Assembly: GCA_963783855.1 (NCBI GenBank) | Contig: CAWAPE010000014.1 | Location: forward strand, 434,001-498,000 | Direction of reading: 5' to 3' | Source of the DNA: JAKAGZ01 sp963783855 | Lineage (GTDB): Bacteria; Bacteroidota; Ignavibacteria; Ignavibacteriales; Ignavibacteriaceae | DNA length: 64,000 nt | Shown: one piece after another, positions 46,742 through 56,668 of the stretch | How the letters are laid out: each line of letters begins with the position of its first letter | Position numbering within the stretch: the first letter of the stretch is position 1 | Position numbers and translations under genes: made by a program | The notes under the pieces: generated by a model | What the model was told of the DNA's origin: nothing | Databases searched by the model: none | The model's input: the letters and a program-made list of their open reading frames with translations, nothing else

Positions 46742-48124
46742 ATGCCTGCTAATGCACTACAAAATTGTGAAAACATAATTAAAAAAAACAAAATTGAAGT
46801 TATCGATCTTAAATGTATCGATTTGACAGGAAGACTTCACCATATATCGTTGCCGGTTTATCCGGGCATTCTTCAGAAGTTAATGAAATACGGCGTAGGA
46901 TTCGATGGTTCCAGTTATGGTTTCCTGAAAGTAGAAAACAGTGATATGATAATGATTCCTGATCTGAACACAGCTGTTATCGATCCTTTTCGTGATGCAC
47001 CAACACTCAGTTTCTATTCTCATATAGTTTTAACTGATGATAAACATACTCCTTACGCACAGGATGCAAGGATGCTTGCAAAAAAAGCCGAAGCACTCCT
47101 TAAAAAAATCACCGGGGCCGATAAAAGCTGGTGGGGTCCGGAATTTGAGTTTTACATTTTTTCAAATGTGGAATACGACACAAGAACTTCAAAGTCATAT
47201 TATAAAGTTGAACACGAGGAAGAATTTTATAAAAAAGCTTATCACGCAGCCAACCCTTTCGATGTTTACGATGATTTCCGTGATGAAGCGTGTAAGATCA
47301 TGAAAAAATTTGGAATAAACGTAAAGTATCATCATCACGAAGTTGGTGAAAGAGGACAGCAGGAAATTGAAACATACTTTTCTGATCTTCTCACAACTGC
47401 TGATAATATAATATCAGCAAAATATGTGTTGTTTAATTTTGCACGTCAAAGAAATCTGTTCATTACATTTATGCCCAAGCCCATGTATCACCAGGCAGGT
47501 AACGGACTTCATCTGCATTTGTATCTTACCAAAAAAGGGAAAAATGCTTTTTATAAAAAAGGTGAATACGGAAATATTAATGAACTTGGCCGATTTTTTA
47601 TCGGCGGAATGTTGAAACACGGACCCGCACTTTCCGCTTTTACAAATCCAAGTACAAATTCATACAAAAGACTTGTGCCCGGATTTGAAGCACCGGTCGC
47701 TTTAACTTACGGACAGGGAAACCGCGCCTCGGCAATAAGGATACCGAAATATGTTTCGAACCCTGACGAGACCAGATTTGAATATAGACCGCCGGATGCA
47801 ACTGCAAATCCATACCTGGCGCAGGTAGCAATGCTGCTGGCAGGAATAGATGGAGTTGTTAATAAAATTGATCCTGTAAAAGAAGGTTTTGGTCCTTATG
47901 ATAAAAATTTTTTAGAGGATAAACACCAGGAAAATATTCACTTTCTGCCAAGGAATTTAACCGAAGCGCTTGACGCTCTTGCAGTTGATAATGATTTCCT
48001 CAAGCGTGGTAATATTTTTAACGACGAACTTCTTGAACATTGGGTTAAGTTGAAACAGGAAGAAATTATGTCAATAGGCACAATGCCTCATCCATTTGAG
48101 TATAAAATGTATTTTAATCTATAA
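46742..48124 (+). CDS. glnA: Glutamine synthetase, type I
   Basis: This 460-residue enzyme has the type I signatures: FDGSSYGFLKVENSDM, WWGPEFEFYIF with the metal Glu residues, YHHHEVGERGQQEIE, the ATP and metal region GNGLHLHLYL and the substrate-loop phrase NPSTNSYKRLVPGFEAP. RFEYRPPDATANPYL follows. It makes glutamine from glutamate, ammonia and ATP. The start at 46742 lies after the eno terminator; a longer frame from 46670 would run through it and is not believed. The Tyr loop for adenylylation (NLYDLP in proteobacteria) is not seen, so regulation may be by feedback. Confidence 0.95.
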   Translation: MPANALQNCENIIKKNKIEVIDLKCIDLTGRLHHISLPVYPGILQKLMKYGVGFDGSSYGFLKVENSDMIMIPDLNTAVIDPFRDAPTLSFYSHIVLTDDKHTPYAQDARMLAKKAEALLKKITGADKSWWGPEFEFYIFSNVEYDTRTSKSYYKVEHEEEFYKKAYHAANPFDVYDDFRDEACKIMKKFGINVKYHHHEVGERGQQEIETYFSDLLTTADNIISAKYVLFNFARQRNLFITFMPKPMYHQAGNGLHLHLYLTKKGKNAFYKKGEYGNINELGRFFIGGMLKHGPALSAFTNPSTNSYKRLVPGFEAPVALTYGQGNRASAIRIPKYVSNPDETRFEYRPPDATANPYLAQVAMLLAGIDGVVNKIDPVKEGFGPYDKNFLEDKHQENIHFLPRNLTEALDALAVDNDFLKRGNIFNDELLEHWVKLKQEEIMSIGTMPHPFEYKMYFNL

Positions 48125-48672
48125 CTCTTGTACTATAGATTAAACAGATTTATTGTAACTTTGCATTCTGAGGTAAAGCATACTGAACTATTTTACTTGG
48201 ATTAAATGGATTTGGATAGTTCTTTAAAATAGGATAACGATTGGGGCTTTAGAAAAATTATTATTAACTGAAGTTACATTGCTTTGGTAATGTAAAATAG
48301 ACTCGCCTTCCCCAATAGTCTAGCCAGCGGTTAAAGAAATAAAACAAGCTTTAATTTAATTATCAGTATCTTAAAGAATTGTTCGTCTTTTTTGCTTTTC
48401 TTGCCTTGTTAGTATCAATAAATTAATTTATAATTTGTATAGCAATCATTACTACCAATGATGTCGCCTTTGCTGCCTATCTGAAAAGTTTACTCAGAAT
48501 TATTGAATTGAGTGAGAGGTTTTTTAGCTATAGAAACAATTAGATGCATAGCCTTTTCTTAAAATATATAGGTACCGAGATTGTTTCTGCTGCATTCTTT
48601 TTTTTAATTTAATTAAAGTAAATTTAAGTCAGGATTATTTTGCTTAAATAAAAAGATCAGGATAAAATAATT
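48125..48672. other. Long AT-rich intergenic stretch, no gene seen
   Basis: About 550 bases between glnA and the first ATP-grasp gene hold no credible frame, tRNA or terminator. Several A/T runs and short scraps without start codons suggest decayed sequence. It is the left border of an AT-rich section that runs to about 51.4 kb. Confidence 0.5.
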
Positions 48673-49740
48673 ATGTTGGAAAAAATTACATTTTCTTTTA
48701 CTAAGCTGTACATTAAATTTGCTGTTTTATTTATTTTTCTAAAAAAGGAGAGAATTTATGGGGATAAAAGTTTAAGTCTTAGAAAGCTATGTTTATTAGC
48801 CAGGGGATTTTACAGCGCCCACCCTATTAAATATAATTTTAAAAAATATAAATATTCAGATTATATCTCAGATCTTGAGAATGTAAAACTGGGTTATTCA
48901 AATCATCCTTACAATAAATTACTAAGAAATAAATTTGTTTTTTCTATTTTCTTTAATAATTACTTTAGAACACCAGTATGTTATTGCATAATAAACCGGG
49001 CGTATATTGAGCCAACAAATAATACCCAAAAAATAAATTCTATCTCTTCACTTTTTGAATTGCTTTCACAAAAAAGAATTATTCTAAAGCCTATATTTGG
49101 TGCTCGTGGTCAAGGAATATACTTAATTGAAAACAGTGGATTGAATGATTTCAAAATAAATAAAAAAGTGATTAACCGCGAAGCACTTCAAAATTTCTTT
49201 ATGGCACTCGATAATTATTTAGTTTGCGAGTTCATCGAACAAAGTATTTTTTCTAAACAATTCTTTCCTGATTCAACTAATACAATAAGAATAACTACAC
49301 TATGCTATTCATTAAATTCTTCTGCATTTGTTCCATATAGTCTGATGAGATTTGGAAGACCAAAATCGATTCCTGCAGATAATTCGGCTATTGGAGGGAT
49401 ATTTTCACTAATAAATTTGGATACAGGAGAGCTTATGGAAGCAGTAGAAATAATTGAAAAAGGCAAAATTAAATTTCATTCAGTTCATCCGGATACTGGG
49501 GTTTTAATTAAAGGGGTTACCATACCCAATTGGGAGAAACTATTAGATTACATCAAGAATTGCGCTACTATAATAAAACCGATAATAAAAATAGTCGGAT
49601 GGGATATTATATTGACAAATGATTCTTTTGTTGTAATTGAGGGAAACAATGCACCAGATCTATTTATGCAGGGGCTTAATTATCCCCTTGCAAAAAATCT
49701 GGATGTGTTAGAATTTCTTAGGCACTATAAAATTCGATAA
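48673..49740 (+). CDS. Sugar-transfer-associated-like ATP-grasp protein
   Basis: This 355-residue protein has an ATP-grasp core. The nucleotide loop is KPIFGARGQGIYLIE, the hinge is YLVCEFIEQS and the metal end VGWDIILTNDSFVVIEGNNAP. FFPDSTNTIRITTL and YSLMRFGRPKSIPADNSAIG match the ATPgrasp_ST type, often found with capsule and exopolysaccharide genes. These enzymes join a carboxylate to an amine or other group. The first 60 residues, basic and Leu-rich, seem unrelated. No glycan genes lie near, only a second ATP-grasp gene 250 bases on. The substrate is unknown. Confidence 0.75.
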   Translation: MLEKITFSFTKLYIKFAVLFIFLKKERIYGDKSLSLRKLCLLARGFYSAHPIKYNFKKYKYSDYISDLENVKLGYSNHPYNKLLRNKFVFSIFFNNYFRTPVCYCIINRAYIEPTNNTQKINSISSLFELLSQKRIILKPIFGARGQGIYLIENSGLNDFKINKKVINREALQNFFMALDNYLVCEFIEQSIFSKQFFPDSTNTIRITTLCYSLNSSAFVPYSLMRFGRPKSIPADNSAIGGIFSLINLDTGELMEAVEIIEKGKIKFHSVHPDTGVLIKGVTIPNWEKLLDYIKNCATIIKPIIKIVGWDIILTNDSFVVIEGNNAPDLFMQGLNYPLAKNLDVLEFLRHYKIR

Positions 49741-49992
49741 AGTAAAAGATTACCTAATTGCAAATAAGGATTTGCTTTATCTTATAGACTTTATTGTTTC
49801 TACTCGTGGGCAATTCGGCATATTAGGAAAGTTGAAACTTTCGGACTAAACAATTACTTTATAGTAATAATTTAGAGAACTATATTTTTATAATAATGTG
49901 GTACCCTTGTTTTGCAAGACACGACCTTTTTAGGGGAACTCATCAGTTATAGTAGTTTAATTTATTAAGATAATAAATTATTGTCTGATAAT

Positions 49993-51147
49993 ATGAATCA
50001 AAGCTCAAACACAGCTATAATTCTTGGTGGGGGAATAATGGGCTTAACGGGTATTCGAGCACTTGCAAAACGAAATATTGAAACAATATTGGTTTATTGC
50101 GATACTAAAGACTTAGCAACTGCTTCAAAATATCTTAAAAAATCATTTCTTGCTCCTCATCCTGAAAAACAAGAAACGGGATTTATAAATTTCCTGATTA
50201 ATCTTTCAGACGAATACAGCGGCTCTATTATTTTACCTACTGATGATGAATATTTAACTTCAGTTTCCAAATTTAAAGAAAAACTTTCACAGCATTTCAT
50301 AGTTGCCTGTAATAATTTTGATGTTATAACAAAATTGATTAATAAAAGTTTTATTTATGATATTGCTAATAAATCGGGCATACCAACTCCGCGTAATCGT
50401 GTAACTAATGATAATAAAGTAGCAATTAAATTTGTAAATCAAATAGGATTTCCATGTCTAATTAAACCAAGCCAAAGCCATATTTATTTTAAGCTGTTTG
50501 GAAAAAAGATGGCCAAAGTGTCTGATAATGACTCGCTTGAAAAAGAACTTGTAAACGCAGCATTACAAAATCTTGTTGTAATGATACAAGAATTTATTCC
50601 GGGTAATGATAAGGATAATTATAGTTATTGGGGTTACCGTGATAATGGAAGTTTTTATTCCGAAGCGACCGCGCAGAAAGTTAGGAATGACCCGCCCGGA
50701 ACTGGTTCACCAAGAGTGCAGGTAACCAAATACATATCTGAATTAATTCCTTTAGCAAGAAAAATTCTTGATGCATTAGACTATCAAGGGTATGCTAATG
50801 TAGAATTTAAGAAGGACCATCGAACAAATGAATATAAATTTATGGAAATCAACCCAAGGATTAATCGTTGTATGCTCCAAGCTATAGCGGGGGGTATAGA
50901 TTATCCCTGGATTATTTATAACCATCTTAAAAATGGGATATTGCCAGAACCGGTTAAATGTGAGGATGGTATCTATTGGGTAGATATTGGAAAGGATATA
51001 ATTAGAAGTTTTCAATTTAGAAAAATTGAAAAATATTCGTTAAAGGAATATCTTAATCCTTATTTTAATGAGCACGTTTTTGCAATTTTAAGTTTATCAG
51101 ATATCGGGCCTTTTATTAAAAGGCTAATCAGCATTTTAACAAAATAG
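49993..51147 (+). CDS. ATP-grasp carboxylate ligase (COG3919-like)
   Basis: This 384-residue protein has a pre-ATP-grasp Rossmann-like start (TAIILGGGIMGLTGIRALAK). The ATP-grasp lobe includes FPCLIKPSQSHIYFK, the hinge VVMIQEFIPGND and the metal Glu/Asn pair in YKFMEINPRINRCM. It resembles the carbamoyl-phosphate-synthase-like ligases often found in surface-polysaccharide clusters (COG3919). It probably adds an amino acid or similar group to a carboxylate. I choose the ATG at 49993; a TTG twelve bases earlier is the alternative. It follows another ATP-grasp gene across a gap of about 250 AT-rich bases. Confidence 0.8.
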   Translation: MNQSSNTAIILGGGIMGLTGIRALAKRNIETILVYCDTKDLATASKYLKKSFLAPHPEKQETGFINFLINLSDEYSGSIILPTDDEYLTSVSKFKEKLSQHFIVACNNFDVITKLINKSFIYDIANKSGIPTPRNRVTNDNKVAIKFVNQIGFPCLIKPSQSHIYFKLFGKKMAKVSDNDSLEKELVNAALQNLVVMIQEFIPGNDKDNYSYWGYRDNGSFYSEATAQKVRNDPPGTGSPRVQVTKYISELIPLARKILDALDYQGYANVEFKKDHRTNEYKFMEINPRINRCMLQAIAGGIDYPWIIYNHLKNGILPEPVKCEDGIYWVDIGKDIIRSFQFRKIEKYSLKEYLNPYFNEHVFAILSLSDIGPFIKRLISILTK

Positions 51148-51422
51148 TTTTAATCGATTTTACAGTAACTAAGAAATTCCACTATATTAGTCTTTTTAGC
51201 CACTAAACTCGATATTATGAAAGTCGTAAGCTGGGAAGAGAGTTTTCTTGTCTTTTAGCGTCAGTTTCATTGTGTTACTTCTTTGAATTACAACAGCTAT
51301 ATCATAAACGAGGAACTAATGGGTAACAAAATTATGGTAAATTAGGAAAAGCATCTGAAATGTGATGTTAGACAATCTCATCATATTACAGTGGTTAAAT
51401 GGCTGTTGCTCCCTTTCTTTTC

Positions 51423-52373
51423 TTAAATTACCCCGGAACTTTTAGCAAACCTGATCGTTTCTTTTATTCCCTCTTCGTATGCAGTTGGTTTAAAATCAAA
51501 ATGTTTTTCAAATTTCGATGAATCAAAAATGTAGTCATATTTATTCTGATATAACATCTCGTGAAGTTCGCCAATCTGTTTGCTGAAGAGCCCCGTTAAT
51601 TTTATCATCCAACCTTTTAAAATCATAGCCTCCGGTTTAACATTAAGGTTTTCAGCAGCAATTTTAATAAATTCATCACCGGTTAATGCGGGTTTGGCTG
51701 TCGGCAAATGCCATACCTGGTTCCAGGCAGAATCTGTTGTTGCCAGAAGATATAAAGCTTTTCCGCAATCAACTGTATATGTATAAGAATGTTTTGGTTT
51801 TGTGTCTACCAGCCACTGTGCTTTTTTGCCTTTTGCTAAATTTTGAATTCCGAGGATAAATGGAACGCTGGTTTTTTCAGAATACGGGCCGTAGAAATCA
51901 GCCGCCCGCGCGATGATTGCTTTTATATTCCCCGCTTTCATTTCATCTTCCAGATATTGGTTTAATTTAGCACGTAATTCGCCTTTTTTACTACAGGGAT
52001 TGTAAGGCGTTTCTTCTGTCATCGCTCCATCAACTTTTCCGTATGAATAAATATTATCAAAAAATATCAGGCGTGCGTTTTTCTCTTTGCAGGCTTCTAC
52101 AACATTTTGCATAATTTTAAACCATTGTTTTTCCCAGATAGAATAATCATAAGGAAGTCCTACAACAAGATAGACTATTGAAGAATCTTCAATAACGCCT
52201 AAAGTATCATCCTTTTTTGTGAGATCGGCCTTTGCTGTTTCAACACCATCCGCACTTTTTCCTGATCTTGAAACGAGTTTGATTTTTTCGTCTTTAGATT
52301 TTAATTCATTAGCAAGAGTATTACCTATTGCTCCGCCCGCCCCTAATATTATATGCTTGATGTTATTGCCCAT
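51423..52373 (-). CDS. NAD-dependent epimerase/dehydratase family protein
   Basis: This 316-residue extended SDR has the NAD motif GAGGAIGNTLANEL near residues 11-24, the acidic strand end in VETAKADLTKKDD, and SYGKVDGAMTEETPYNPCSKKG. The usual Tyr-x3-Lys is not evident: the sequence reads SKKGELRAKLNQYLEDEM, so it could be an atypical SDR with a binding rather than catalytic role. The later part, TYTVDCGKALYLLATTDSAW, is normal for the family. It stands alone, far from glycan genes. The substrate is unknown. Confidence 0.82.
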   Translation of the reverse strand: MGNNIKHIILGAGGAIGNTLANELKSKDEKIKLVSRSGKSADGVETAKADLTKKDDTLGVIEDSSIVYLVVGLPYDYSIWEKQWFKIMQNVVEACKEKNARLIFFDNIYSYGKVDGAMTEETPYNPCSKKGELRAKLNQYLEDEMKAGNIKAIIARAADFYGPYSEKTSVPFILGIQNLAKGKKAQWLVDTKPKHSYTYTVDCGKALYLLATTDSAWNQVWHLPTAKPALTGDEFIKIAAENLNVKPEAMILKGWMIKLTGLFSKQIGELHEMLYQNKYDYIFDSSKFEKHFDFKPTAYEEGIKETIRFAKSSGVI

Positions 52374-52526
52374 CGCTCACTCCTTTTTATATATTGCTAA
52401 GTTATATAATGGTAATGAAAGTCTTTTCAATCAGTCTTTAAAATAATTTTAATATTTTATTGGTTTTGCCCGGTAAAGGGAATGGGGAATTTCTTTTGAA
52501 TTTAGTTGGCAAGATACAAATAATTA

Positions 52527-54089
52527 TTAAAAAGGAAAGTCGCTTTTTAGATCGATTTCTCCTTTAATTTTCTCAGAGGGAGGTTTCTTAGCTACTAAAT
52601 GAACGGGATTTCCTTCAACATAAATTGCCTTATAAGGAATTGTGGGACAAGCATGTTCACACGCACCGCAGCCAACACAATATTCGTTCTTAATTTCGGG
52701 TAGGTGCAGGTTTTTGTAAGGAACCATCTTTACAGCTTTTGTAGGGCAATGTTCAGCACACGCTCCGCATTCTGTCTTTTCCGTTTCTACAATGCAGTTC
52801 TCTTTAACAAATGTTGTTTTGCCAATCTGAAGTAATTTTTTGTTTTCAGCTCCGGTTGGTAATATTGCACCAGTCGGACAAACGTCCCCACAAACAACAC
52901 ATTCAAAAGTGCAGTAGCTGGTGCTGTAATCCATGTATGGCTGAAGAATCCCTGTAAATCCATATTCCCATAAAGCCGGCTGCAGAACCTGGGCAGGACA
53001 GCTGCTTACGCACAGATGACAGGCAGTACATCGCGAGGTAAAATTAGAAAGGCTTAATGAACCGGGGGGTGATACGGTATTTTTCTTTAACACAGGGACA
53101 GTACTTTCTTTTTTAGGAATAATCTTAACCTGGGCCAAAGAAAACCCGGTTAAACTCAGCGCGTACAGGAAAGTTTTTGAAATGAATTCTCTTTTCTTAA
53201 GGTCGGTTTTTATAACTTCTTTTCTATTATTTCCCGGGGAAAATTTATTGAAAGTTATGCCTTCACCCGGGCATACGCTGAAGCAATTATAACAGCCCAC
53301 GCATCTTTCAAAATCTATTTCTTTTGCTTTTTTATCAATACACCCCGACTTGCAGACTTTTTCACAGAGATTGCAGCTGTTACAGGTATTCACATCGATA
53401 GCAATTTTTATGAAAGAATATTTAGAAAATAATCCGAGCAATGTGCCGACAGGGCACACAGTATTGCAGAACAATCTCCCCTGTGTAAAAGACATTACTC
53501 CTATTACCATTAAAATTAACGCCGATACGGCGACTAACACAAGGCTAACTGCTTTAATTTCAACGGGATAGAAGGTGTAGATATTCAGCTTTTCAAGTGT
53601 AAAAGCAAATAAATTATTTATTAATAATAATAGCGGGCGAAAAACATTTGACAGAATTTTTCCCGTGTTGCTGAATGGATCCAGGATATCTAAAAGAATT
53701 AAATTACCTGCGAGGAATGTAATAACTGTTGCGGATAAAATTGAATAACGCAGAATTTTATAATTCTTTAATTTTTTATAATATTTTTTCTTATTTAATC
53801 TTTTAGAAATGAAAGAAAAAATATCCTGAAGCGTTCCAAGAGGACAAACACTTGAACAATAAATTCTTCCAAACAGAATAGTAAGCAGTAGAATAATAAT
53901 AAATCCTGCCGCGGCCAGCCCTGGAATAGATACAAATTTTAGAAGCGATGGAATAAACTGGAGATATACAAGCCAGGGGGAAAGTGGGACCTGTACCGTA
54001 TTTGTAATATCAAGAAAAACTACCAGTGCGATAATAAAAAAGAGAAGGGAGACAGCGATTCTGATTTTCTTATAATGGACAGGATTCAT
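52527..54089 (-). CDS. Membrane-bound polyferredoxin, NapH-like
   Basis: This 520-residue protein has about five membrane helices in its first 230 residues, with the NapH/NosR-type motif GRIYCSSVCPLGTLQD between them and a second copy, RLFCNTVCPVGTLLG. After them come several 4Fe-4S motifs: CNSCNLCEKVCKSGC, CVGCYNCFSVCP, CTACHLCVSSCP, CVVCGDVCP, CGACAEHCP and CVGCGACEHACP. It probably takes electrons from the quinone pool or passes them across the inner membrane. The DUF362 gene that precedes it on the same strand is 4 bases away, which points to joint work. Terminal partner unknown. Confidence 0.87.
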   Translation of the reverse strand: MNPVHYKKIRIAVSLLFFIIALVVFLDITNTVQVPLSPWLVYLQFIPSLLKFVSIPGLAAAGFIIILLLTILFGRIYCSSVCPLGTLQDIFSFISKRLNKKKYYKKLKNYKILRYSILSATVITFLAGNLILLDILDPFSNTGKILSNVFRPLLLLINNLFAFTLEKLNIYTFYPVEIKAVSLVLVAVSALILMVIGVMSFTQGRLFCNTVCPVGTLLGLFSKYSFIKIAIDVNTCNSCNLCEKVCKSGCIDKKAKEIDFERCVGCYNCFSVCPGEGITFNKFSPGNNRKEVIKTDLKKREFISKTFLYALSLTGFSLAQVKIIPKKESTVPVLKKNTVSPPGSLSLSNFTSRCTACHLCVSSCPAQVLQPALWEYGFTGILQPYMDYSTSYCTFECVVCGDVCPTGAILPTGAENKKLLQIGKTTFVKENCIVETEKTECGACAEHCPTKAVKMVPYKNLHLPEIKNEYCVGCGACEHACPTIPYKAIYVEGNPVHLVAKKPPSEKIKGEIDLKSDFPF

Positions 54090-54093
54090 GTAA

Positions 54094-55017
54094 TCACATT
54101 ATTATCCTGTTTATCGAAAGTTTACTTAGATCGGTTGTACCGAGTTTCATTTCTTCTGCAATTTTAATGTAATCTATTTCCTTTGGATCAGCTCCGAAAA
54201 GCCTTGCAGCAGCTGTATCAACAGCAACAATATCTTTCCCGATAATCTGTGATTTCATCGTTACTACATCTTCGAGTGAAACCCCCCGTGGCCCATTCTT
54301 TTTCATGACATAATACGCGTCAACTATTGTCAGATCAGGTTTACGAAATGAGGAAAAATCAGCGATACATTGATGAAGGTTATTCCTGTGCCAGAACCTT
54401 CTGTCCCAAACAATTCCCATCAGGTTTTTCATTCCGATAGTAAGTTCAGCAGACCCGTGACTTTTCAAGACGGGAACATTTATAAAGACATCACTTTCGA
54501 GAATCAATTCGTGGACTTTTGCATCTTTCATTACTTTTCCACTGCCTACAGAAATATTTTGATAGTAACCTTCGCTTGCACCTGATACTACTTTTGCACC
54601 GGCATCTTTTGCAGCTCTTTCAATTCCACTATTAGAGTAGCACCGCTTCCAATCATCACAGGTATGATCAAAGACATAGACATCTTTTGCACCTGCTTCA
54701 AAGCAGTGTTTTACAATTCTATTAATAAGCAGGGGATTAGTATTTCCACCACGTTCCGGTGAAACAGCCCAGCCGATATTGGGTTTTACAACAACTGTTT
54801 GTCCTTTCTTTACAAAGGCTTTCATCCCTCCCAGTGAGGCAATTGCTTTATCGAACATAACATCAGGTTCACCGCCTTTTATTGCTGCCAGATCAAAAGG
54901 GCCGGGTGGAAGATGTTTGCTAAAAGCGAGCAGTTCTTTATAATTTCCAAAGGTAAGTGTTGTGCCTGCAAGTAAACCGGCCTGCAGACTTTTTTTGAAG
55001 AAATCCCGGCGATTCAT
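54094..55017 (-). CDS. DUF362 protein with Tat signal
   Basis: This 307-residue protein begins MNRRDFFKKSLQAGLLAGTT, a twin-arginine signal, so it is folded in the cytoplasm and moved to the periplasm, as cofactor-bearing proteins are. The body carries DUF362 marks: VKPNIGWAVSPE, VFDHTCDDW, VFINVPVLKSHGSAELTIGMKN and DLTIVDAYYVMKKNGP. DUF362 proteins are common beside ferredoxin-type genes in anaerobes, and a function is not established. The next gene, 4 bases downstream, is a membrane polyferredoxin, probably its electron partner. No Cys motif for a cluster is evident in this protein. Confidence 0.87.
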   Translation of the reverse strand: MNRRDFFKKSLQAGLLAGTTLTFGNYKELLAFSKHLPPGPFDLAAIKGGEPDVMFDKAIASLGGMKAFVKKGQTVVVKPNIGWAVSPERGGNTNPLLINRIVKHCFEAGAKDVYVFDHTCDDWKRCYSNSGIERAAKDAGAKVVSGASEGYYQNISVGSGKVMKDAKVHELILESDVFINVPVLKSHGSAELTIGMKNLMGIVWDRRFWHRNNLHQCIADFSSFRKPDLTIVDAYYVMKKNGPRGVSLEDVVTMKSQIIGKDIVAVDTAAARLFGADPKEIDYIKIAEEMKLGTTDLSKLSINRIIM

Positions 55018-55155
55018 TTTTCCCCCTGATGATGTTAATACATCCGTATCTGATTATTAAATTAACGAAAAAAAATGATCAAATTCCTTTAAAAAATAGC
55101 GGATAAATAATTAAATATATCTTAAATTTACATACTAAATAAACGGGGGGATAAA

Positions 55156-55671
55156 ATGGCAAGTACTTTTGCATTACCGGATCAAAAGTTTAGAATTAAT
55201 GTTTATCTTTTTAATCTTGCAGCTATAGTTAGCATATACCTTGTACCTACATTTTCGCATATCCTGAGTTTCCCCGTTTATATGATAGATCCAATGAGGA
55301 TTATTATTCTACTGTCAGTAATCCACACATCAAATAAAAATGCTTATTTGATAGCTTTAACTCTTCCGTTATTTTCATTTCTTATTGCCAGTCATCCGGT
55401 GGCAATAAAATCAATTTTGATTACATCAGAATTGATTTTAAATATCTGGCTGTTTTATCAAATTTATGATAAGCTTTCAAATAAATTTTCAGTAATGTTT
55501 TTAAGCATATTGATAAGTAAAATTTATTATTATTTAGTAAAATTTGTTTTAATATCAAAGGGGATATTATTAGGAGATTTATTCTCAACCCCTGTTTACT
55601 TGCAGATTTTAGTCGCATTATCCCTCGGCGGCTATTTATTTTTTCTTTCAAAAACCAGGTCTGGTGAATGA
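55156..55671 (+). CDS. Hypothetical polytopic membrane protein
   Basis: This 171-residue protein has about five hydrophobic helices, among them YLFNLAAIVSIYLVPTFSHI, YLIALTLPLFSFLIASH and FSVMFLSILISKIYYYLVKF. The pattern, small with few charged loops, resembles ECF-type substrate-binding subunits or their relatives, but no motif confirms this. A terminator follows at 55691. It is divergent from the DUF362/polyferredoxin pair, with a gap of 138 bases. The function is unknown. Confidence 0.7.
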   Translation: MASTFALPDQKFRINVYLFNLAAIVSIYLVPTFSHILSFPVYMIDPMRIIILLSVIHTSNKNAYLIALTLPLFSFLIASHPVAIKSILITSELILNIWLFYQIYDKLSNKFSVMFLSILISKIYYYLVKFVLISKGILLGDLFSTPVYLQILVALSLGGYLFFLSKTRSGE

Positions 55672-55690
55672 AATTCATTCAGCAATTTTC

Positions 55691-55716
55691 AAAGCTCCTA
55701 AAAGGGAGCTTTTTTT
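55691..55716 (+). terminator. Rho-independent terminator
   Basis: An eight-pair stem (AAAGCTCC with GGAGCTTT) with a six-base loop and a seven-T run lies 20 bases after the preceding membrane-protein gene. Confidence 0.87.
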
Positions 55717-55768
55717 ATGATCCATTTATATTATTTTATCCACTTAGTAATTATAAACTTTAAATTAA

Positions 55769-56659
55769 ATGCCTTTTATTGGTGAATTTAGTGCCCTTGC
55801 TACTGCCTTCTGCTGGTCCGGAAGTTCAATGGCATTTACAGCGGCTTCAGAAAGAATCGGTTCACTCCAGCTGAATATCAACAGGATGATTCTTGGTGTA
55901 TTTCTTTTATTGGCAACTATACTTGTGTTAAATTTGAATTATTCTGTTTCCTCTTATCAGTTTAATTTTCTGGTTGCCAGTGGTTTTGTAGGTTTTGTAA
56001 TAGGAGATTCTTTTCTATTTCAGGCATTCCGTATGATAGGTGCACGGGTAGGAATGCTGATGATGTCGCTCGTACCCGCAATTTCAACAATACTTGCCTA
56101 CTTTTTTCTTCACGAAATAATTAATTACTGGGGCATACTTGGTATCATCATTACAATGTGCGGAATTGGAATGGTAATACTACAAAAAAATCCGGATGTT
56201 TTATCTAAATATAAACTGAGTAAAGCGGGCATATTTTATGGATTTATGGGAGCGTTCGGGCAGGCAGCAGGAATGGTATTAGCCAAGTTTGCTTTTGAAG
56301 AAGGCAATATAAATGGTTTTGTTGCAACTTTTATCAGGCTGGCTTCTTCGGTGATTATCTTTCTTCCGCTTGCTATGCTTGCAAGGAAATATAAAAATCC
56401 ATTCAAGGTTTATAAGAAAGATATTAAAGCCCTGTCATTCACTATTACCGGAACAATCTTCGGTCCGTTTCTTGGAGTTACCAGTAGCCTGATTGCGATA
56501 TCAAATACTAAAATAGGAATTGCTTCCACAATAATGGCTACAGTGCCGGTAATTATGCTCCCTCTTGTAAGAGTTATTTACAAGGAAAAATTAACCTGGC
56601 GTTCTATAGTTGGGTCTTTTCTAGCGGTTGGTGGAGTTGCTATATTGTTCTTGAGATAA
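55769..56659 (+). CDS. EamA/DMT-family permease
   Basis: This 296-residue protein has ten helices in two EamA repeats: ALATAFCWSGSSMAFTAA opens the first, and FYGFMGAFGQAAGMVLAKFA the second. GDSFLFQAFRMIGARVGMLMMSLVPAISTI and the late IASTIMATVPVIMLPLVRVI are typical of this subgroup. It is only distantly like the other DMT permease in the window (43215-44120). Members export small metabolites; the substrate is unknown. It is convergent with the macro-domain gene. Confidence 0.87.
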   Translation: MPFIGEFSALATAFCWSGSSMAFTAASERIGSLQLNINRMILGVFLLLATILVLNLNYSVSSYQFNFLVASGFVGFVIGDSFLFQAFRMIGARVGMLMMSLVPAISTILAYFFLHEIINYWGILGIIITMCGIGMVILQKNPDVLSKYKLSKAGIFYGFMGAFGQAAGMVLAKFAFEEGNINGFVATFIRLASSVIIFLPLAMLARKYKNPFKVYKKDIKALSFTITGTIFGPFLGVTSSLIAISNTKIGIASTIMATVPVIMLPLVRVIYKEKLTWRSIVGSFLAVGGVAILFLR

Positions 56660-56668
56660 GATTAACTT

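Noticed and set aside
51148..51422. Possible decayed transposase or small gene in the gap
   Set aside because: A short frame from an ATG near 51218 runs into stops at once and shows no recognisable motif.
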